64,000 nucleotides of DNA. Source: Whitmania pigra. Its lineage: Eukaryota; Annelida; Clitellata; Hirudinida; Haemopidae. The position numbers were made by a program, and so were the translations under genes. Shown here one piece after another: positions 39,311 through 49,442 of this stretch. How positions within the stretch are numbered: the first letter of the stretch is position 1; the number at the start of each line of letters is the position of its first letter. The notes below the pieces were generated by a model. That model worked only from the letters and a program-made list of their open reading frames with translations. It made no database searches and was not told the origin of the DNA. The stretch covers positions 26,001-90,000 of the forward strand of contig JAJTWR010000380.1 of NCBI GenBank assembly GCA_021613335.1, in the 5' to 3' direction.

Positions 39311-40234
39311 AGCATGTTATATTTGATTTCAGTCTGCGTTATAATACAAACTTTTCGAAAGAATAAATGTTAAATTAAAAGAAATTAAAGTTAGGTTTGC
39401 TTATTTCTTACATTGGGACTTTACCCATGATGTTATTCGTTTCTTTGATATTTCTTTTGCTTGTGGAATGTCCATGAAATTTCATTAACAACTATAAGTA
39501 ATAAATTATGATTTTTAATGTGAATCAAACGACTTTGAAGTAAAAGTATGTGCGCCATTACTAGTAGTTAATTTCTTAAGACCTTCAAATAGCAATTTTC
39601 TTTGTTTTTCCACTATGATTTTAAACAATTTCAAAACTTTGCACGCTTCGAAAATACATCGTGAAGAAATTGAACGGTTTAAAAAGCTGAATAAATTAAT
39701 TACCATATTAATGGTAAATATTTTATGTAATTGAGTAGTATACTTAGTTATAATAAAATAAATTTACTCAAACCGGAACAAACTAGGCACACGATTTTTA
39801 TATTCTGGGATATTTTCGATATTCATAAGGCGGAGGAATGTTGATGCCACAATTCTATTATTCTCAAATTTCTTCAAAGCAAGAATTATTATGAAATGGT
39901 ATAAACTCAGAATTTTATAATAAAATGATGTTATTGAAGCAATTATTTTTTCTGCGTAATGTGATCGAAGAATTTCCAAATTAGAAATATCTGTGGGGAT
40001 TGTGAAAGGGTTAAATTTTTAAATGACCATCACACATCTCTAAGCCGCATAAGGAGTGACGCATTTGAACGGTTCAATTATTTCTGTATACACTTTCATT
40101 AAGATTATCACAATAGAAAACTTATTAATTGTATCTTCAAAATTCCCAACTATAGAACGCTTCTATATGACGTGCTTTAGCTGTATCTAGTTGTGCTGTA
40201 TTCAACCTAATAATTTGTTAAATAATAATAATAA
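39311..40234 (-). pseudogene. Gene A remnant in duplication copy 2
   Basis: Corresponds to 22512-23510. The SRCIFEACKVLKLFKIIVEK exon is preserved at 39515-39900. The neighbouring IVGWVRHF exon has lost 18 bp, and the exon matching 23213-23271 is mostly deleted with its donor. The 5' exons continue beyond the gypsy insertion at 48638-49050. It cannot encode a full product. Confidence 0.85.
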
Positions 40235-40416
40235 TGTTGTATCCTTATAACCTTGGAAATCAATGTGCTAAAGAGAAGTCTTAAGATTGTGAAGGATACT
40301 TTTATTTAACATGTGTTCGACTAGAGGTAATAATAAAAGATACTGAATATGTATATTATTATAATATTAATTAGGTAAACTAATTAATTTCTAGTTAATA
40401 TAATTCTACTCTAACA
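40235..40416 (-). repeat. Gypsy-1 3' LTR
   Basis: 182 bp beginning TGTTGTATCC and ending CTCTAACA (TG...CA ends). On the minus strand it is preceded by a purine tract 'agagggcgtgg' at 40417-40427, the plus-strand primer site. No second LTR remains. Confidence 0.85.
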
Positions 40417-40480
40417 CCACGCCCTCTATATGAAATTATAGATCTTTTTGCTAGTACCAATCATCAGTCGTTTAGGAGGG

Positions 40481-41071
40481 TTACGAAGACGTTTGGGTCT
40501 TGCTAAATGAGCTGGTTCTGTGTGCTCCAGAATGTGTTCTGAGTTTGAGCTGGTTCTGTTTGTTCCTGATTGTATTTTGGGTTTGTAAGAGTTTCCTGTT
40601 TTTCTTCTGGGTCTGTGAGTGAGTTATGGATTTCATTGACATAGGGTCTGATGGTATGACTGGTTGAGTTTCTTCAGAAATATCTTTTTCCTCGATCTGA
40701 AGTTCTTTATCCAATGCTGTCTTCTCCTCATTATGACATCGCTTGACTATCCCTTCGGGTTTAGTTATTTTAATTCTTACTGAGGGCATCTCTCTTATGT
40801 TCACTTCTCTTTGTGGTTCTGGTAGATCAAATGCTTCGAATATTTCTTTTGACGCTTCTTCATTATATCTACGTCTCATCTGATTTGCATGTCTCCTTGT
40901 AATCTTCCTTCCGACTCCGACTTCGTAAATTGTTCTTCCAATCTTTTTTATAACTTTCCCAGGTACCCATTTTGTGTGATTGGGATCTCTTAGATCTATC
41001 ACATATACTGTCTGTTGTTCTTTGAATATTTTTGGGCGGGCTCCGTTCTTTCTATCAAACTGTTTCTTCAT
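40481..41071 (-). CDS. Gypsy-1 integrase C-terminal domain and tail
   Basis: A 196-codon frame: MKKQFDRKNGARPKIFKEQQ, TVYVIDLRDPNHTKWVPGKV, GRTIYEVGVGRKITRRHANQ. This matches the GPY-like/chromo-position C-terminus of gypsy integrases ('W.PG.V....G...Y.V......RRHANQ(L/M)R'). A low-complexity Ser/Thr/Gln tail follows. It is separated from the core by the LINE, and a similar domain is seen in gypsy-2. Confidence 0.85.
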   Translation of the reverse strand: MKKQFDRKNGARPKIFKEQQTVYVIDLRDPNHTKWVPGKVIKKIGRTIYEVGVGRKITRRHANQMRRRYNEEASKEIFEAFDLPEPQREVNIREMPSVRIKITKPEGIVKRCHNEEKTALDKELQIEEKDISEETQPVIPSDPMSMKSITHSQTQKKNRKLLQTQNTIRNKQNQLKLRTHSGAHRTSSFSKTQTSS

Positions 41072-41075
41072 GCAT

Positions 41076-41078
<3 letters not shown>

Positions 41079-41111
<33 letters not shown>

Positions 41112-44100
41112 TTTTAAAGACACGAACGAAGGGCCGAAGCCTCTAACACGATCGAAAAATAAACTTAAACGCGAAAACTAAGTTCGTCATCGCTCGGGCA
41201 GATCTAGTCTGAGAAATCGAAAGCGAGGAGAAAAAGTTTAATAGGAGGTAATAAATTTTCAAAGTTCTTGGAATCTGAGGTAGGGATTAAGATTTAGTTT
41301 ACAGATTTCATAATTAAATCGGTTTGTTGTTGAGGAATTGACGATATGAGCTGGCAGGGAGTTCCAGGATCGGACAATGCGGTTAGAGAAAAAGTGTTTG
41401 GATATTTCACATCGGGATTTTCTTGTCCTGAGTTTGTGGTTATGGCCTCTGGTCCTAGTGTAAGTTGATCTAATAAGAGTAGTGGAAATGTTGCTGTGGA
41501 TAAAGCCATTTTGTAGCTTGTAACAGAGAGTGAGATCGGCCAGTAGTCGACGCTTTTCCAATGTTGGTAGTTTAAGTGTCTTTAGTCTTTGTAGATATGG
41601 ATACTGGGCAAGTGTGGGAATGGCCTTTGTGTATCTTTTTTGAATTTTCTCTATTCTGTCAATGAGTAGTTTTTTATGAGGATTCCAAACGGGAGAGCTG
41701 TATTCCAATATTGGTCTAACGTAAGTACAAAATGCTTTTTTAAGGATATCTGGGTCTCTAGAGGAAAAAGATGCAAGAATCAATTTGGATATTATGGCTG
41801 CTTTCCTGGTGATGTTGTCGATGTGATGGACGAATTTGAGGGAGGAATCAATAAGCACTCCCAGATCTCGGATCGTGCCAACTCTCGACAGTCTGTGGTT
41901 ATTGATCCAAAATTCACATGGGTTGAAATTTTTGTTGTAACCAATCAGCGAGAGTATCTGACATTTGTCGGGAGCAAGCTGTAATTGCCATTTCTCACTC
42001 CATTCTACTATTTTGTCAAGAGATCGTTGCAACTGGAGAGAAGAAGTGTTGTAAAGTTTTACATCGTCAGCAAAGAGCTTACAAATGGTGTCGGAGCTTT
42101 TGAATATTTCGGGTAGGTCGTTTATATATAGCAAAAATAAGATTGGCCCGAGAACACTCCCCTGAGGAACTCCGCTAGTGACAGCAACCTCTTCTGAGAT
42201 ACATCCATTGATGCTCACTTTCTGTGACCTCAAGTATAGAAAATCCTCAAGCCATCCTTTCATATTGTCACTTACACCATATGTTCATATTTTGAGCATT
42301 AGTTTTGTGTGAGAGACAGAGTCAAAGGCCTTACGGAAGTCCAAGTAAATGATGTCTAAATTTTGCTTGTCTTGTATGGCGTCTGTCCATCTTTGAGTGC
42401 ATTCGAGGATATTTGTGGTGGTTGAACGAGCCGGAATAAAGCCATGTTGGCTACAGTCGATAAGCTTATGGTTCAAAAGGTATTGCATTAGGGATTTATT
42501 GATGATTCTTTCCATAGCTCTGCAACATGTTGATGTAATAGATATTGGTCTGTAGTTTTCAGGAGAAGTGGTGGGACCTTTCTTGTGGATGGGTGTTACC
42601 AGGGCGACTTTCCAGTCCTGGGGCAATTTATGATCTTTGTAGGATGCGTCGAAAAGGTGGGATAGTGGAACAGCTAGTGCAGATGCACATTTTTTCAAGA
42701 ATATGTTTGGAATACCATCCGGCCCGGCTGACAACGATGATTTGAGACCAAGAAGCGTCGAGTAGACTATATATGGTGTGAACTGAATGTCCGGCATTAC
42801 AGTAGCAGTTTTCAAAGAAGTTCCAGGTTTGTTCCCGTCGTCAATGGTGAAGACTGATGAGAAGTAGTTGTTGAAGGCGTTGGCGATCACCGCCGGTTCT
42901 CGTGTCAGGGTGCCATCAGAGAGAGCAATCTCTGAAATTCCAGACCTCATGTGCATTTTTTTGTTAGCGTACTTGTAGAGTTGGCCAATATTCTTGCTGT
43001 TGAGTAGTTGAAGTTCCTGAGATTGGTGGTAAGTCTTTATTGTTGTAGCACAACTCTTAGCAAACGTGGAATAAATATTTTTGTTGACATTGCTGTTGTC
43101 TTTTCTCCAAGTTCTCCAAAGTTTGGATTTTTCCTTAAGCAGTTTGTTGATGAAGTGAGGGTATCTGTTTTTGCATTTTTTGTCGAGAAGTGAGAATTTT
43201 GGTATAAACAGGTGGATAGCCAGGTCAATTTGCTGCTTGAATTCGTTCCAACAGCAGTTCACGTCGGGACAGAACTGAAAGATTGCACCCCAATCGATAT
43301 ACGAGAGGTATTCATTAATCATAGCGTAGTTTCCTTTCTTAAAGTTATAAGATGATGGTAATGATTGTCGGTGTTTGGGTAAGTTGAGAGTGTTAGGTCT
43401 GAGAACAATGACATTGTGGTCACTGGTTGAGATGGGGCATTTCACCTCAATGTTTGATATAAACTGAGAGTCATTTGAAAAGACAAGATCCAGGATGTTG
43501 TCATGTCGTGTGGAAGATGTTACAAATTGATGGAGGCCACAGTTGTTGAAGAATTCAAAAAAAAGTCTGTAGATGCTGTTGTTGGGTGCTGTGTGGTGGG
43601 TCCAATCGAAGGCTGGGAGATTGAAATCGCCAAGTAGACAGATAGTGTGCTTAGTTGAGCAGAGGTGGTATAAGCATTTGATACTTTCACTGGCATAATC
43701 CATAGCCTCTAAATCAAATCCTCCCGGACGATAATAAACTATGAGTCTGTAGGTGGAATGGTTTGCTGAGAGATCAATACAAACAAGTTCTGTGTTGGAA
43801 AACTCTTTTGGTATCTCGATTGTTCGATAAGAAAAATAGTCCTTGATGATTAACATAACTCCACCACCCTTTGAATTTCTGTCCCAACGTGTCACCTGGT
43901 AATTGCATGGGCAAAACAGTGAGCTGGGGAGGTCAGTATTGAGCCATGTTTCAGTACAACAAAAAATATCAGGTTCTTCTGCGTTTAAAAACATAAATAC
44001 TTCATTGAACTTATTGTTGCAACTTCTAAGATTAGTTAAAATCAGCTTATGGAAAGGGCTGAGTTGTAGTATCCTTCTGAGTTCTAGAAGAGCGTTTGGC

Positions 44101-44150
44101 CAATCTGCGAGCGTACGCCTCTTCAGACTGCAGACGGGTGAGATCAAGAT
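41079..44150 (-). mobile_element. LINE (CR1/jockey-like), EN-RT, 5'-truncated, inserted in gypsy-1
   Basis: The minus-strand 3' end is a poly(A), visible as a 30-base T run at 41079-41109. ORF2 occupies about 44130-41259, with a single TGA at 42285-42287. Endonuclease: NAEEPDIFCCTETWLN, KGGGVMLII, YYRPGG, GDFNLPAFDW, TSDHNVI. RT: ENYRPIS, LDFRKAFDSVSHTKL before the stop and GVPQGSVLGPILFLLYINDL with FADDVKLYN after it. The C-terminus (FFSNRIVRSWNSLPAHIV) matches the 12.5-12.9 kb copy. ORF1 is missing because of 5' truncation. This is the best-preserved LINE here and the reference for the scraps at 12.2 and 32.5 kb. Clade placement beyond CR1/jockey-like is not attempted. Confidence 0.93.
41259..42263 (-). 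CDS. LINE RT C-terminal half
   Basis: 334 codons from MKGWLEDFLYLRSQ through the FADD catalytic motif, the 'thumb' (WSEKWQLQLAPDKCQILSLI) and the family C-terminal domain. It continues the frame of the upstream ORF across TGA 42285-42287, so one substitution separates the halves. Confidence 0.9.
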   Translation of the reverse strand: MKGWLEDFLYLRSQKVSINGCISEEVAVTSGVPQGSVLGPILFLLYINDLPEIFKSSDTICKLFADDVKLYNTSSLQLQRSLDKIVEWSEKWQLQLAPDKCQILSLIGYNKNFNPCEFWINNHRLSRVGTIRDLGVLIDSSLKFVHHIDNITRKAAIISKLILASFSSRDPDILKKAFCTYVRPILEYSSPVWNPHKKLLIDRIEKIQKRYTKAIPTLAQYPYLQRLKTLKLPTLEKRRLLADLTLCYKLQNGFIHSNISTTLIRSTYTRTRGHNHKLRTRKSRCEISKHFFSNRIVRSWNSLPAHIVNSSTTNRFNYEICKLNLNPYLRFQEL

Positions 44151-44720
44151 TGAAAAACACTCCTTCCTTGATTCCGTTCTTCCCTTTTTAATGTTTACTT
44201 TGAGAGCTGCTAGGGGTGTCTTTATTTGTCTCCCTAAAAAATTTTCGGCTGGTGATTTTTGGTTCGGACTTGCTAGACAAGGTGTAGAACTGTATGTTAT
44301 TAAAAATTTCTGTACTAATTTTTCTGTCACTCCTTCTCCTTTAAGTTTCTGTAGAGTCCTTTTAAATGTGTCTACGAATCTTTCCGCTTGACCATTGCTT
44401 TGAGGGTGGCCTGGAGGTATCCTTAAGTGGCTTATTGAATTAGTCTGGCAATATCTTTCAAATTCTGCGGATATAAACTGCGTTCCGTTGTCTGAAACTA
44501 TTGTTTTTGGAAATCCAAATTTTGCAAATATTTTGTTTAATTCAGAAATGGTTGCCGTTGATGTGATTGTCTTCATTAGTATCACTTCTGGCAATTTTGA
44601 ATATGCATCTACAACAATCAAAAACATTGCATTTTCCATTGGTCCTGCAAAATCTATGTGGATTCTTTCGCATGTGTGAGTTGGCTCGGGCCACCGAGAT
44701 AATACATTTTTGATTGGCAT
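42285..44720 (-). CDS. Fused frame: gypsy-1 integrase core running into LINE endonuclease-RT
   Basis: An 811-codon open frame produced by nesting. Residues about 1-190 are integrase core: HIDFAGP (D), SDNGTQF (D) and GQAERFVDTFKRT (E), with LGRQIKTPLAALK after it. From about residue 195 it is LINE sequence: NLRSCNNKFNEVFMFLNAEE, endonuclease, linker and RT up to TGA 42285. The junction sits near 44150. It is an accident of insertion in the same orientation and frame, with no reason to think the fusion is used. Confidence 0.88.
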   Translation of the reverse strand: MPIKNVLSRWPEPTHTCERIHIDFAGPMENAMFLIVVDAYSKLPEVILMKTITSTATISELNKIFAKFGFPKTIVSDNGTQFISAEFERYCQTNSISHLRIPPGHPQSNGQAERFVDTFKRTLQKLKGEGVTEKLVQKFLITYSSTPCLASPNQKSPAENFLGRQIKTPLAALKVNIKKGRTESRKECFSILISPVCSLKRRTLADWPNALLELRRILQLSPFHKLILTNLRSCNNKFNEVFMFLNAEEPDIFCCTETWLNTDLPSSLFCPCNYQVTRWDRNSKGGGVMLIIKDYFSYRTIEIPKEFSNTELVCIDLSANHSTYRLIVYYRPGGFDLEAMDYASESIKCLYHLCSTKHTICLLGDFNLPAFDWTHHTAPNNSIYRLFFEFFNNCGLHQFVTSSTRHDNILDLVFSNDSQFISNIEVKCPISTSDHNVIVLRPNTLNLPKHRQSLPSSYNFKKGNYAMINEYLSYIDWGAIFQFCPDVNCCWNEFKQQIDLAIHLFIPKFSLLDKKCKNRYPHFINKLLKEKSKLWRTWRKDNSNVNKNIYSTFAKSCATTIKTYHQSQELQLLNSKNIGQLYKYANKKMHMRSGISEIALSDGTLTREPAVIANAFNNYFSSVFTIDDGNKPGTSLKTATVMPDIQFTPYIVYSTLLGLKSSLSAGPDGIPNIFLKKCASALAVPLSHLFDASYKDHKLPQDWKVALVTPIHKKGPTTSPENYRPISITSTCCRAMERIINKSLMQYLLNHKLIDCSQHGFIPARSTTTNILECTQRWTDAIQDKQNLDIIYLDFRKAFDSVSHTKLMLKI

Positions 44721-44726
44721 TTTAGC

Positions 44727-46001
44727 CAGTGTTGTGCAGTATCGAATTACATGTAATTCGTTACTGTAATTAATTACATTTTTTGGTAATTTTTACTTGT
44801 ACCAGTTACAAATTTTATTTTACTTTTACTTGTAACAAATTACTATTTTCGGTCATACTTTTAATTCGTTACCTTTTTAGCACAAGACGTTACAAAGTAA
44901 CATAAAGTTAAAATTCTAGATTGTTATTTTTTGGTTCGTTCGAGAACCTTCCTCTTTCCGATCATCGCTCATTTGTTGTTGTGGTTATCGCCGGTCGTTT
45001 TTGTTAAATCGGAAATTGTTGATTAGTCATACCGAAACTTTTTTTAATATATAATATTGTATGTATATAATAATATAAGATTTAATATATCGTAGTATGG
45101 ATTCATTTGAAGCCAGTTTGAGTGTCGTTAACGAAGATAAGAGGAACAAGGGTGAAGGTAGTGCGTGACAGTATTTGAACAAAATGTTCAGATTTCGATC
45201 AAAGGAAAATCATATAAGTATGCATGTCTAGTCTGCCAACAGAAAAAAAACCATATGTTCAGCATATGAAGGTTCTTCATCTAACTTGAAGAAGCACGTG
45301 GAACGCATGCATCCAACAGAAGTTAAGGAATATGGTATATCTGTTGCCAACGGTTGTCAAGCTTCATGAGAAACTAGTAGCCAAAATAGCATCTTCTAAT
45401 GCAGCAATGGTGGACGAGCTGAAAGCATCTCATTCATTTGATGCTGACAGTGTTGAAGACAGTTTCTTCAATTGCACAAGGTCAAGTGATATTCTGCTGC
45501 AGTATCTTCAAGACCGATCAGATGACATGAACATTATTTATCCAGTTGAACGCTCCTCTGAACGCTAGTGCAGCTGTTGAACGATTATTCAGCTGTGCTG
45601 GTATGAACAGCAGAAGGACCATAATGAGTGACAAACTATTCGAGGACTTAGTTATGTTAAAAATTACCAAATGTTTGTGATTGTAATAAATAATAAAAAC
45701 ACCAAAAGAATGCATTAGTTCAAATGTTATTACTTAGTGACTGTTAGTACTAGCAGTTAATTGTTTTAACGTTAATAGAAACAATTCCTTTTAAATAATA
45801 CGGAATGATGTATGATCACAATAATGGCAGCATCAAAGTTACTTGTAATTTTACTTAAAAGTAACTTTTGGGTGCTGTAACTTTTCACTTTTACTTGAGT
45901 AACTTTTTGAGACAATACTCTTACTTATACTTAAGTAGCTTTTTGAGCTATTACTTTTACTTGTAACTAATTACCGAAATGAGGTAATTTTTACAACACT
46001 G
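44727..46001 (+). mobile_element. hAT element, internally deleted, with 8-bp target duplication
   Basis: Inserted in the gypsy-1 integrase reading frame. The 8-bp duplication ATTTTAGC stands at 44719-44726 and 46002-46009, diagnostic of hAT. Ends: CAGTGTTGTGCAGTATC and, inverted, CAGTGTTGTAAAAATTAC. On the plus strand a BED-finger remnant at 45190-45320 (SSSNLKKHVERMHPTEVKEY) and the C-terminal dimerisation block at 45545-45680 (NASAAVERLFSCAGMNSRRT, LVMLKITK) remain; the catalytic middle is gone. At 1275 bp it could move only with a transposase supplied elsewhere. The gypsy coding sequence continues in frame on both sides of it. Confidence 0.95.
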
Positions 46002-46285
46002 ATTTTAGCAGCCTTTTGACATGAGTCACAGTTTCTTACCATGTTGTCAATGACACTATCTATTCCTTGCCAGTACACGTACTGCCTAGCCAACATCTTC
46101 ATTCTTGTAATTCCCGGGTGACCTTCATGTAACATTTTTAGGACTTTCTGTTGGAGTTTGTATGGAATAACTGCTCGTGATCCCATGAACAAAATTTCCT
46201 CATGGTTAGTGAGATTCTGTAACTTGCTGTGAAAAGCATTTAATTTAGTTCCAGTTTTGATCCTTGGCCATCTTCCTGTTTTCAC
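46002..46285 (-). CDS. Gypsy-1 integrase zinc-binding region
   Basis: HPGITRMKMLARQYVYWQGI then NCDSCQKAAK: the HHCC zinc domain of gypsy integrases (H..G...M......YW......I......C..CQ). A TAA near 46293 separates it from the RNase H frame. Confidence 0.88.
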
Positions 46286-46297
46286 AGCTTCGATTAT

Positions 46298-48124
46298 TTA
46301 TCGGAGTTCACAGTCCTGTTTTGTCGCTTCCCGTAAGTCTTCTTTTGTTACCGGTAATTGCCTAATTGTTATTTCCTGTATCTTTTCTGTGTCTTCGTTT
46401 ACACTTGCAATTACCAAATCTTCAACTTCGGTTGCCTTCCTGGAATCAATGAGTCTTGATAGAGCGTCTGCTTGTCCAAAATTTGCAGTCTGTCGATATT
46501 CGATCTTGAAATCGTACGCTAGTAAGATCAGTTCCCATCTTTGAAGTCGGTTTGCAGCATGGGCTGAAATACCTTTCTTTGACCCGAATATGGACAGGAG
46601 TGGTTTATGGTCAGTTAGTAATGTGAATCGTCTTCCATAAACATACCTATGGAATTTCCGTACTGCAAAAACCAAAGCCAACGCTTCTTTTTCTATTTGT
46701 CCATAGTTTTTCTCAGCTTTAGTTAATGCTCTACCTGCATGAGCAATTGCTTTTTCTTTCCCATCAGGAAATTTATGTGAAATCACTGCACCTATGCCGT
46801 AGTCACAAGCGTCAGCTGCTATTATGATGCTCATTTCTGGATCATAGTGTGTCAGTAGTAAGTCAGACTGTAGGACTTTCTTGAGTTCATCAAATGACCT
46901 CTGGTGTATTTCCATCCAGTTGAATTTTTCGTCCTTCTCCAAATTATCCAATGGTCCTCGCATTTGTCTCATCTTTGGCACAAAACACGAGTAATAACTT
47001 ACCATTCCTAAAAATGATTTCAACTGCTTACGATCTTCTGGTGGTGGCATCTCTACAATGGCTTTAATTTTTGATAAGTCTGGTCTCCGGCCATTCTTAT
47101 CTATTACATGGCCAAGAAATGTAAGTTCTTTCTTAGCAAATGAACATTTCTCCAATTTTACTCGAAATCCGAAATTTTCTATACGTTTAAAGAGCTCCAT
47201 ACCATTGCGGTTGTGTTCATCTAAGGTGGAACCCGTTATAATTACATCGTCTAAATAGGATGTGCATCCTTTTACACCCGACGTAAGTCTACCCATTATT
47301 TCCTGAAAGATGCCAGGTGCACTCTTTAATCCAAACGGTAGTCTTTGGTATTGAAATAAGCCCTTGTTGGTATTGATTGTCACGAGTTCTTTCGATTCCT
47401 CTTCCATTTCTATCTGTAGATATGCGTCCGCAAAATCTATCTGAGTAAACCATGTTCCTTGGTTTAATCTAGAAAATATTTCTTCTGGTGTTGGAAGGGG
47501 ATGTTGATGCATCTCAAGTGCCTCGTTTAATCCGGTTTTGAAATCGGCACATATCCTGACTGAACCATTTTTCTTTGAAACGACTACTATGGGCGCCGCC
47601 CAATGACTATATTCCACCTTCTTCAGGACACCGTCCTTCACTAGTCTCTCGAGTTCTTTATTTGCCGCTGCTTCCACTGCATATGGTATTTTCCGTTGTC
47701 TGCAAAATGTGGGGCGTGCCTCTGCTTTAACTACTAAAGCTGCTTTCTTCTTTTTACAATGACCTAATTCTTCTTTGAAGGCCATCGGGAACTGTGTTTG
47801 TAGTTCACGAATCAATCGTGATTCCGCTTCCGAAGGTCTTTCTTCTATTTTGCAATAGATGGCTTCGAAAGCTTTGGTTATTGGTGGAAGCTGCTCCATC
47901 CACTCAATGCCTAGTAATTGATTTGTGTTTTTGGTTACAAAACACCGTCCATGTCCCTCGAAGCCCGCACATGTAAAATTTACTTCAAATTCTCCTACTA
48001 CATCGATCTCTGTCCCGTTTGCTGCTCCAATTACTGTAACAGGCTCCGTTAATTCTGGTGAGCCAATTTTTATCCAAGTCTCGGTATTTATAAGTGTCAC
48101 ATCCGCTCCTGAGTCTAGTTGCAT
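46298..48124 (-). CDS. Gypsy-1 protease-RT-RNase H
   Basis: 608 codons. Protease DSGADVTLI at the start, with LLGIEWM closing the fold. RT: LVKDGVLKKVEYSHWAAPIV, RICADFK, TQIDFADAYLQIEM, FQYQRLPFGLKSAPGIFQ, and YLDDVII with both catalytic Asp. RNase H: AADACDYGIGAV (D), EKEALALV (E) and LLTDHKPLLSIF (D). Connection: YRQTANFGQADALSRL. All catalytic residues are present and the frame is open throughout, so this part is well preserved despite the nested insertions downstream. Confidence 0.93.
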   Translation of the reverse strand: MQLDSGADVTLINTETWIKIGSPELTEPVTVIGAANGTEIDVVGEFEVNFTCAGFEGHGRCFVTKNTNQLLGIEWMEQLPPITKAFEAIYCKIEERPSEAESRLIRELQTQFPMAFKEELGHCKKKKAALVVKAEARPTFCRQRKIPYAVEAAANKELERLVKDGVLKKVEYSHWAAPIVVVSKKNGSVRICADFKTGLNEALEMHQHPLPTPEEIFSRLNQGTWFTQIDFADAYLQIEMEEESKELVTINTNKGLFQYQRLPFGLKSAPGIFQEIMGRLTSGVKGCTSYLDDVIITGSTLDEHNRNGMELFKRIENFGFRVKLEKCSFAKKELTFLGHVIDKNGRRPDLSKIKAIVEMPPPEDRKQLKSFLGMVSYYSCFVPKMRQMRGPLDNLEKDEKFNWMEIHQRSFDELKKVLQSDLLLTHYDPEMSIIIAADACDYGIGAVISHKFPDGKEKAIAHAGRALTKAEKNYGQIEKEALALVFAVRKFHRYVYGRRFTLLTDHKPLLSIFGSKKGISAHAANRLQRWELILLAYDFKIEYRQTANFGQADALSRLIDSRKATEVEDLVIASVNEDTEKIQEITIRQLPVTKEDLREATKQDCELR

Positions 48125-48126
48125 TC

Positions 48127-48640
48127 TTACTTCAACTTCTCCGAATTTGACCTTCTGATGGCTGCTACAATACTTTTATTTTCTTTCACTGCTTGAACCT
48201 GGCGTTTGAAAACTGGACTGTGTTTCCTTTGTGTTCTCGGACTATCATTCCTCTTAGTAATTCTGATAAGTGTTGGACTTCTCCTTCTTGACCTACAAGT
48301 TGCTGCGAAGTGTCCCATTTTACCACAGTGAAAACAAGGCCCTTTCTTTCTTAATGTCTCTCGGTCTTCCTTGCTAGAGAAGTCACGGGAGTTCCGAAAA
48401 TGTTTAACCTCAGCCACGGTTTCTTCATTCTTTTTATATGCCTTTTGTGATAACCTTACTTTCTCGGCTTCTTCTACCAGCTCTTCAAGCGTACACTCTT
48501 GTTCAGCTTTCTGTAGTAACTTATGTTTTGCATTTCCGTATTGTTCATCATTCAATCCCCATACGAAATGCAAACACATACTCATTTCTTTTGAGTATGT
48601 TTCCCACCTAGCCTCGTTACATAATTTTCTGAATGTTATC
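48127..48640 (-). CDS. Gypsy-1 gag C-terminal part with CCHC knuckle
   Basis: FRKLCNEARWETYSKEMSMC through a zinc knuckle CFHCGKMGHFAATC (CX2CX4HX4C). About 40 codons beyond 48640 in the same frame are host DNA from the gene A remnant, not gag. The N-terminal capsid is deleted. Confidence 0.85.
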
Positions 48641-49261
48641 GATTTCGGATAGAGTTGGGTCGGATAACTTCGGCAAATAGTTACTAATAAGTAAATGTTA
48701 CGTTTCATATTATGCAAATAATAATGAGCTGATGTAATGATGACTAAGCATGGTTTCAAACATTTAGTCATACTTTAAAATTATAGATGCTTTAATAACT
48801 TCGCCCTTCTTCCCTTCCTGAAAAAGAAAATATTGAATTAAGTATTATTATATTAATGACAGCAAATTTTAGACTTTCTAAAAATGTCATAACAGCATAC
48901 ATAAAAAAATACCTCGAATGACTTCTTTAACGAGAGCAATCCTTTAAAAAATTCACGCATAAATCAAAATCGTACGACGTAATCAAGTAATTTACAACAT
49001 CTACTTATTTAAATAAAAACTTCAAGTTCATACTTTCGCAATGATAACTATCATCAAAAAGCTCTTCACTCATTTTCTAGCAGAATATTCTAAATTTTTA
49101 AGATAAGCAACAATTTCTTGACGAAAGCAATATTTTCCCAATATCACAACGTATCATTGTGGTACAATTTACAAAAGATACATATTTTGTTATTTACTTT
49201 TCTACATTTTATATAAATTTAATTTAAAAAGCTATTAAAGAAGCTTAGACACTATTCAAAC
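48638..49261 (-). pseudogene. Gene A 5' exons in duplication copy 2
   Basis: Matches 23779-24490 closely. It retains the SEIDD...LPKLSDPT exon start (48640-48690) and the next 5' exons near 48800 and 48930, and a changed first exon near 49065. Gypsy-2 begins at 49262. Confidence 0.85.
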
Positions 49262-49442
49262 TGTTATATCTCTGAGATCCCGAAGAAAGGCAAGGTTTAA
49301 CGTAACGGTTTATTCACAAGTAAACAACAACTACACACGGTCACTACATGAGAGAGAGAGAGAGTGAGCTCAAGGCTATTTATAGAACATGTTCCATTGT
49401 GTTCATGGCGCGCTCCACTCTCATTGGTTCCTCACCACAACA
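49262..49442 (-). repeat. Gypsy-2 3' LTR
   Basis: 181 bp, TG...CA ends, next to the G-rich polypurine tract (read on minus) at 49443-49451. Confidence 0.93.

Larger units (their letters stand above)
40235..48637 (-). mobile_element. Gypsy-1: Ty3/gypsy element carrying nested LINE and hAT, 5' end deleted
   Basis: The order on the minus strand is gag (48.64-48.13 kb), protease-RT-RNase H (48.12-46.30), integrase zinc region (46.29-46.00), hAT insertion, integrase core (44.72-44.15), LINE insertion, integrase C-terminus (41.07-40.48), polypurine tract and one LTR. The gag N-terminus and 5' LTR are absent. The right end joins host sequence at 48638 within 'aatgttatcgatttcgg', where copy 1 reads 'aatgtcatcgatttcgg', so a deletion through short homology removed the 5' LTR plus host bases corresponding to 23511-23778. 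Inserted in the (AAT)n of the duplicated gene A intron. Confidence 0.92.

Noticed and set aside
42285..44720. A single 811-residue integrase-endonuclease-RT polyprotein
   Set aside because: It is a chance fusion of gypsy integrase and an inserted LINE, which ends in a poly(A) within the gypsy coding region.
49324..49385. CRISPR-like or satellite repeat from the GA-rich run
   Set aside because: It is the length-variable (GA)n inside the gypsy-2 LTR, present in both LTRs.
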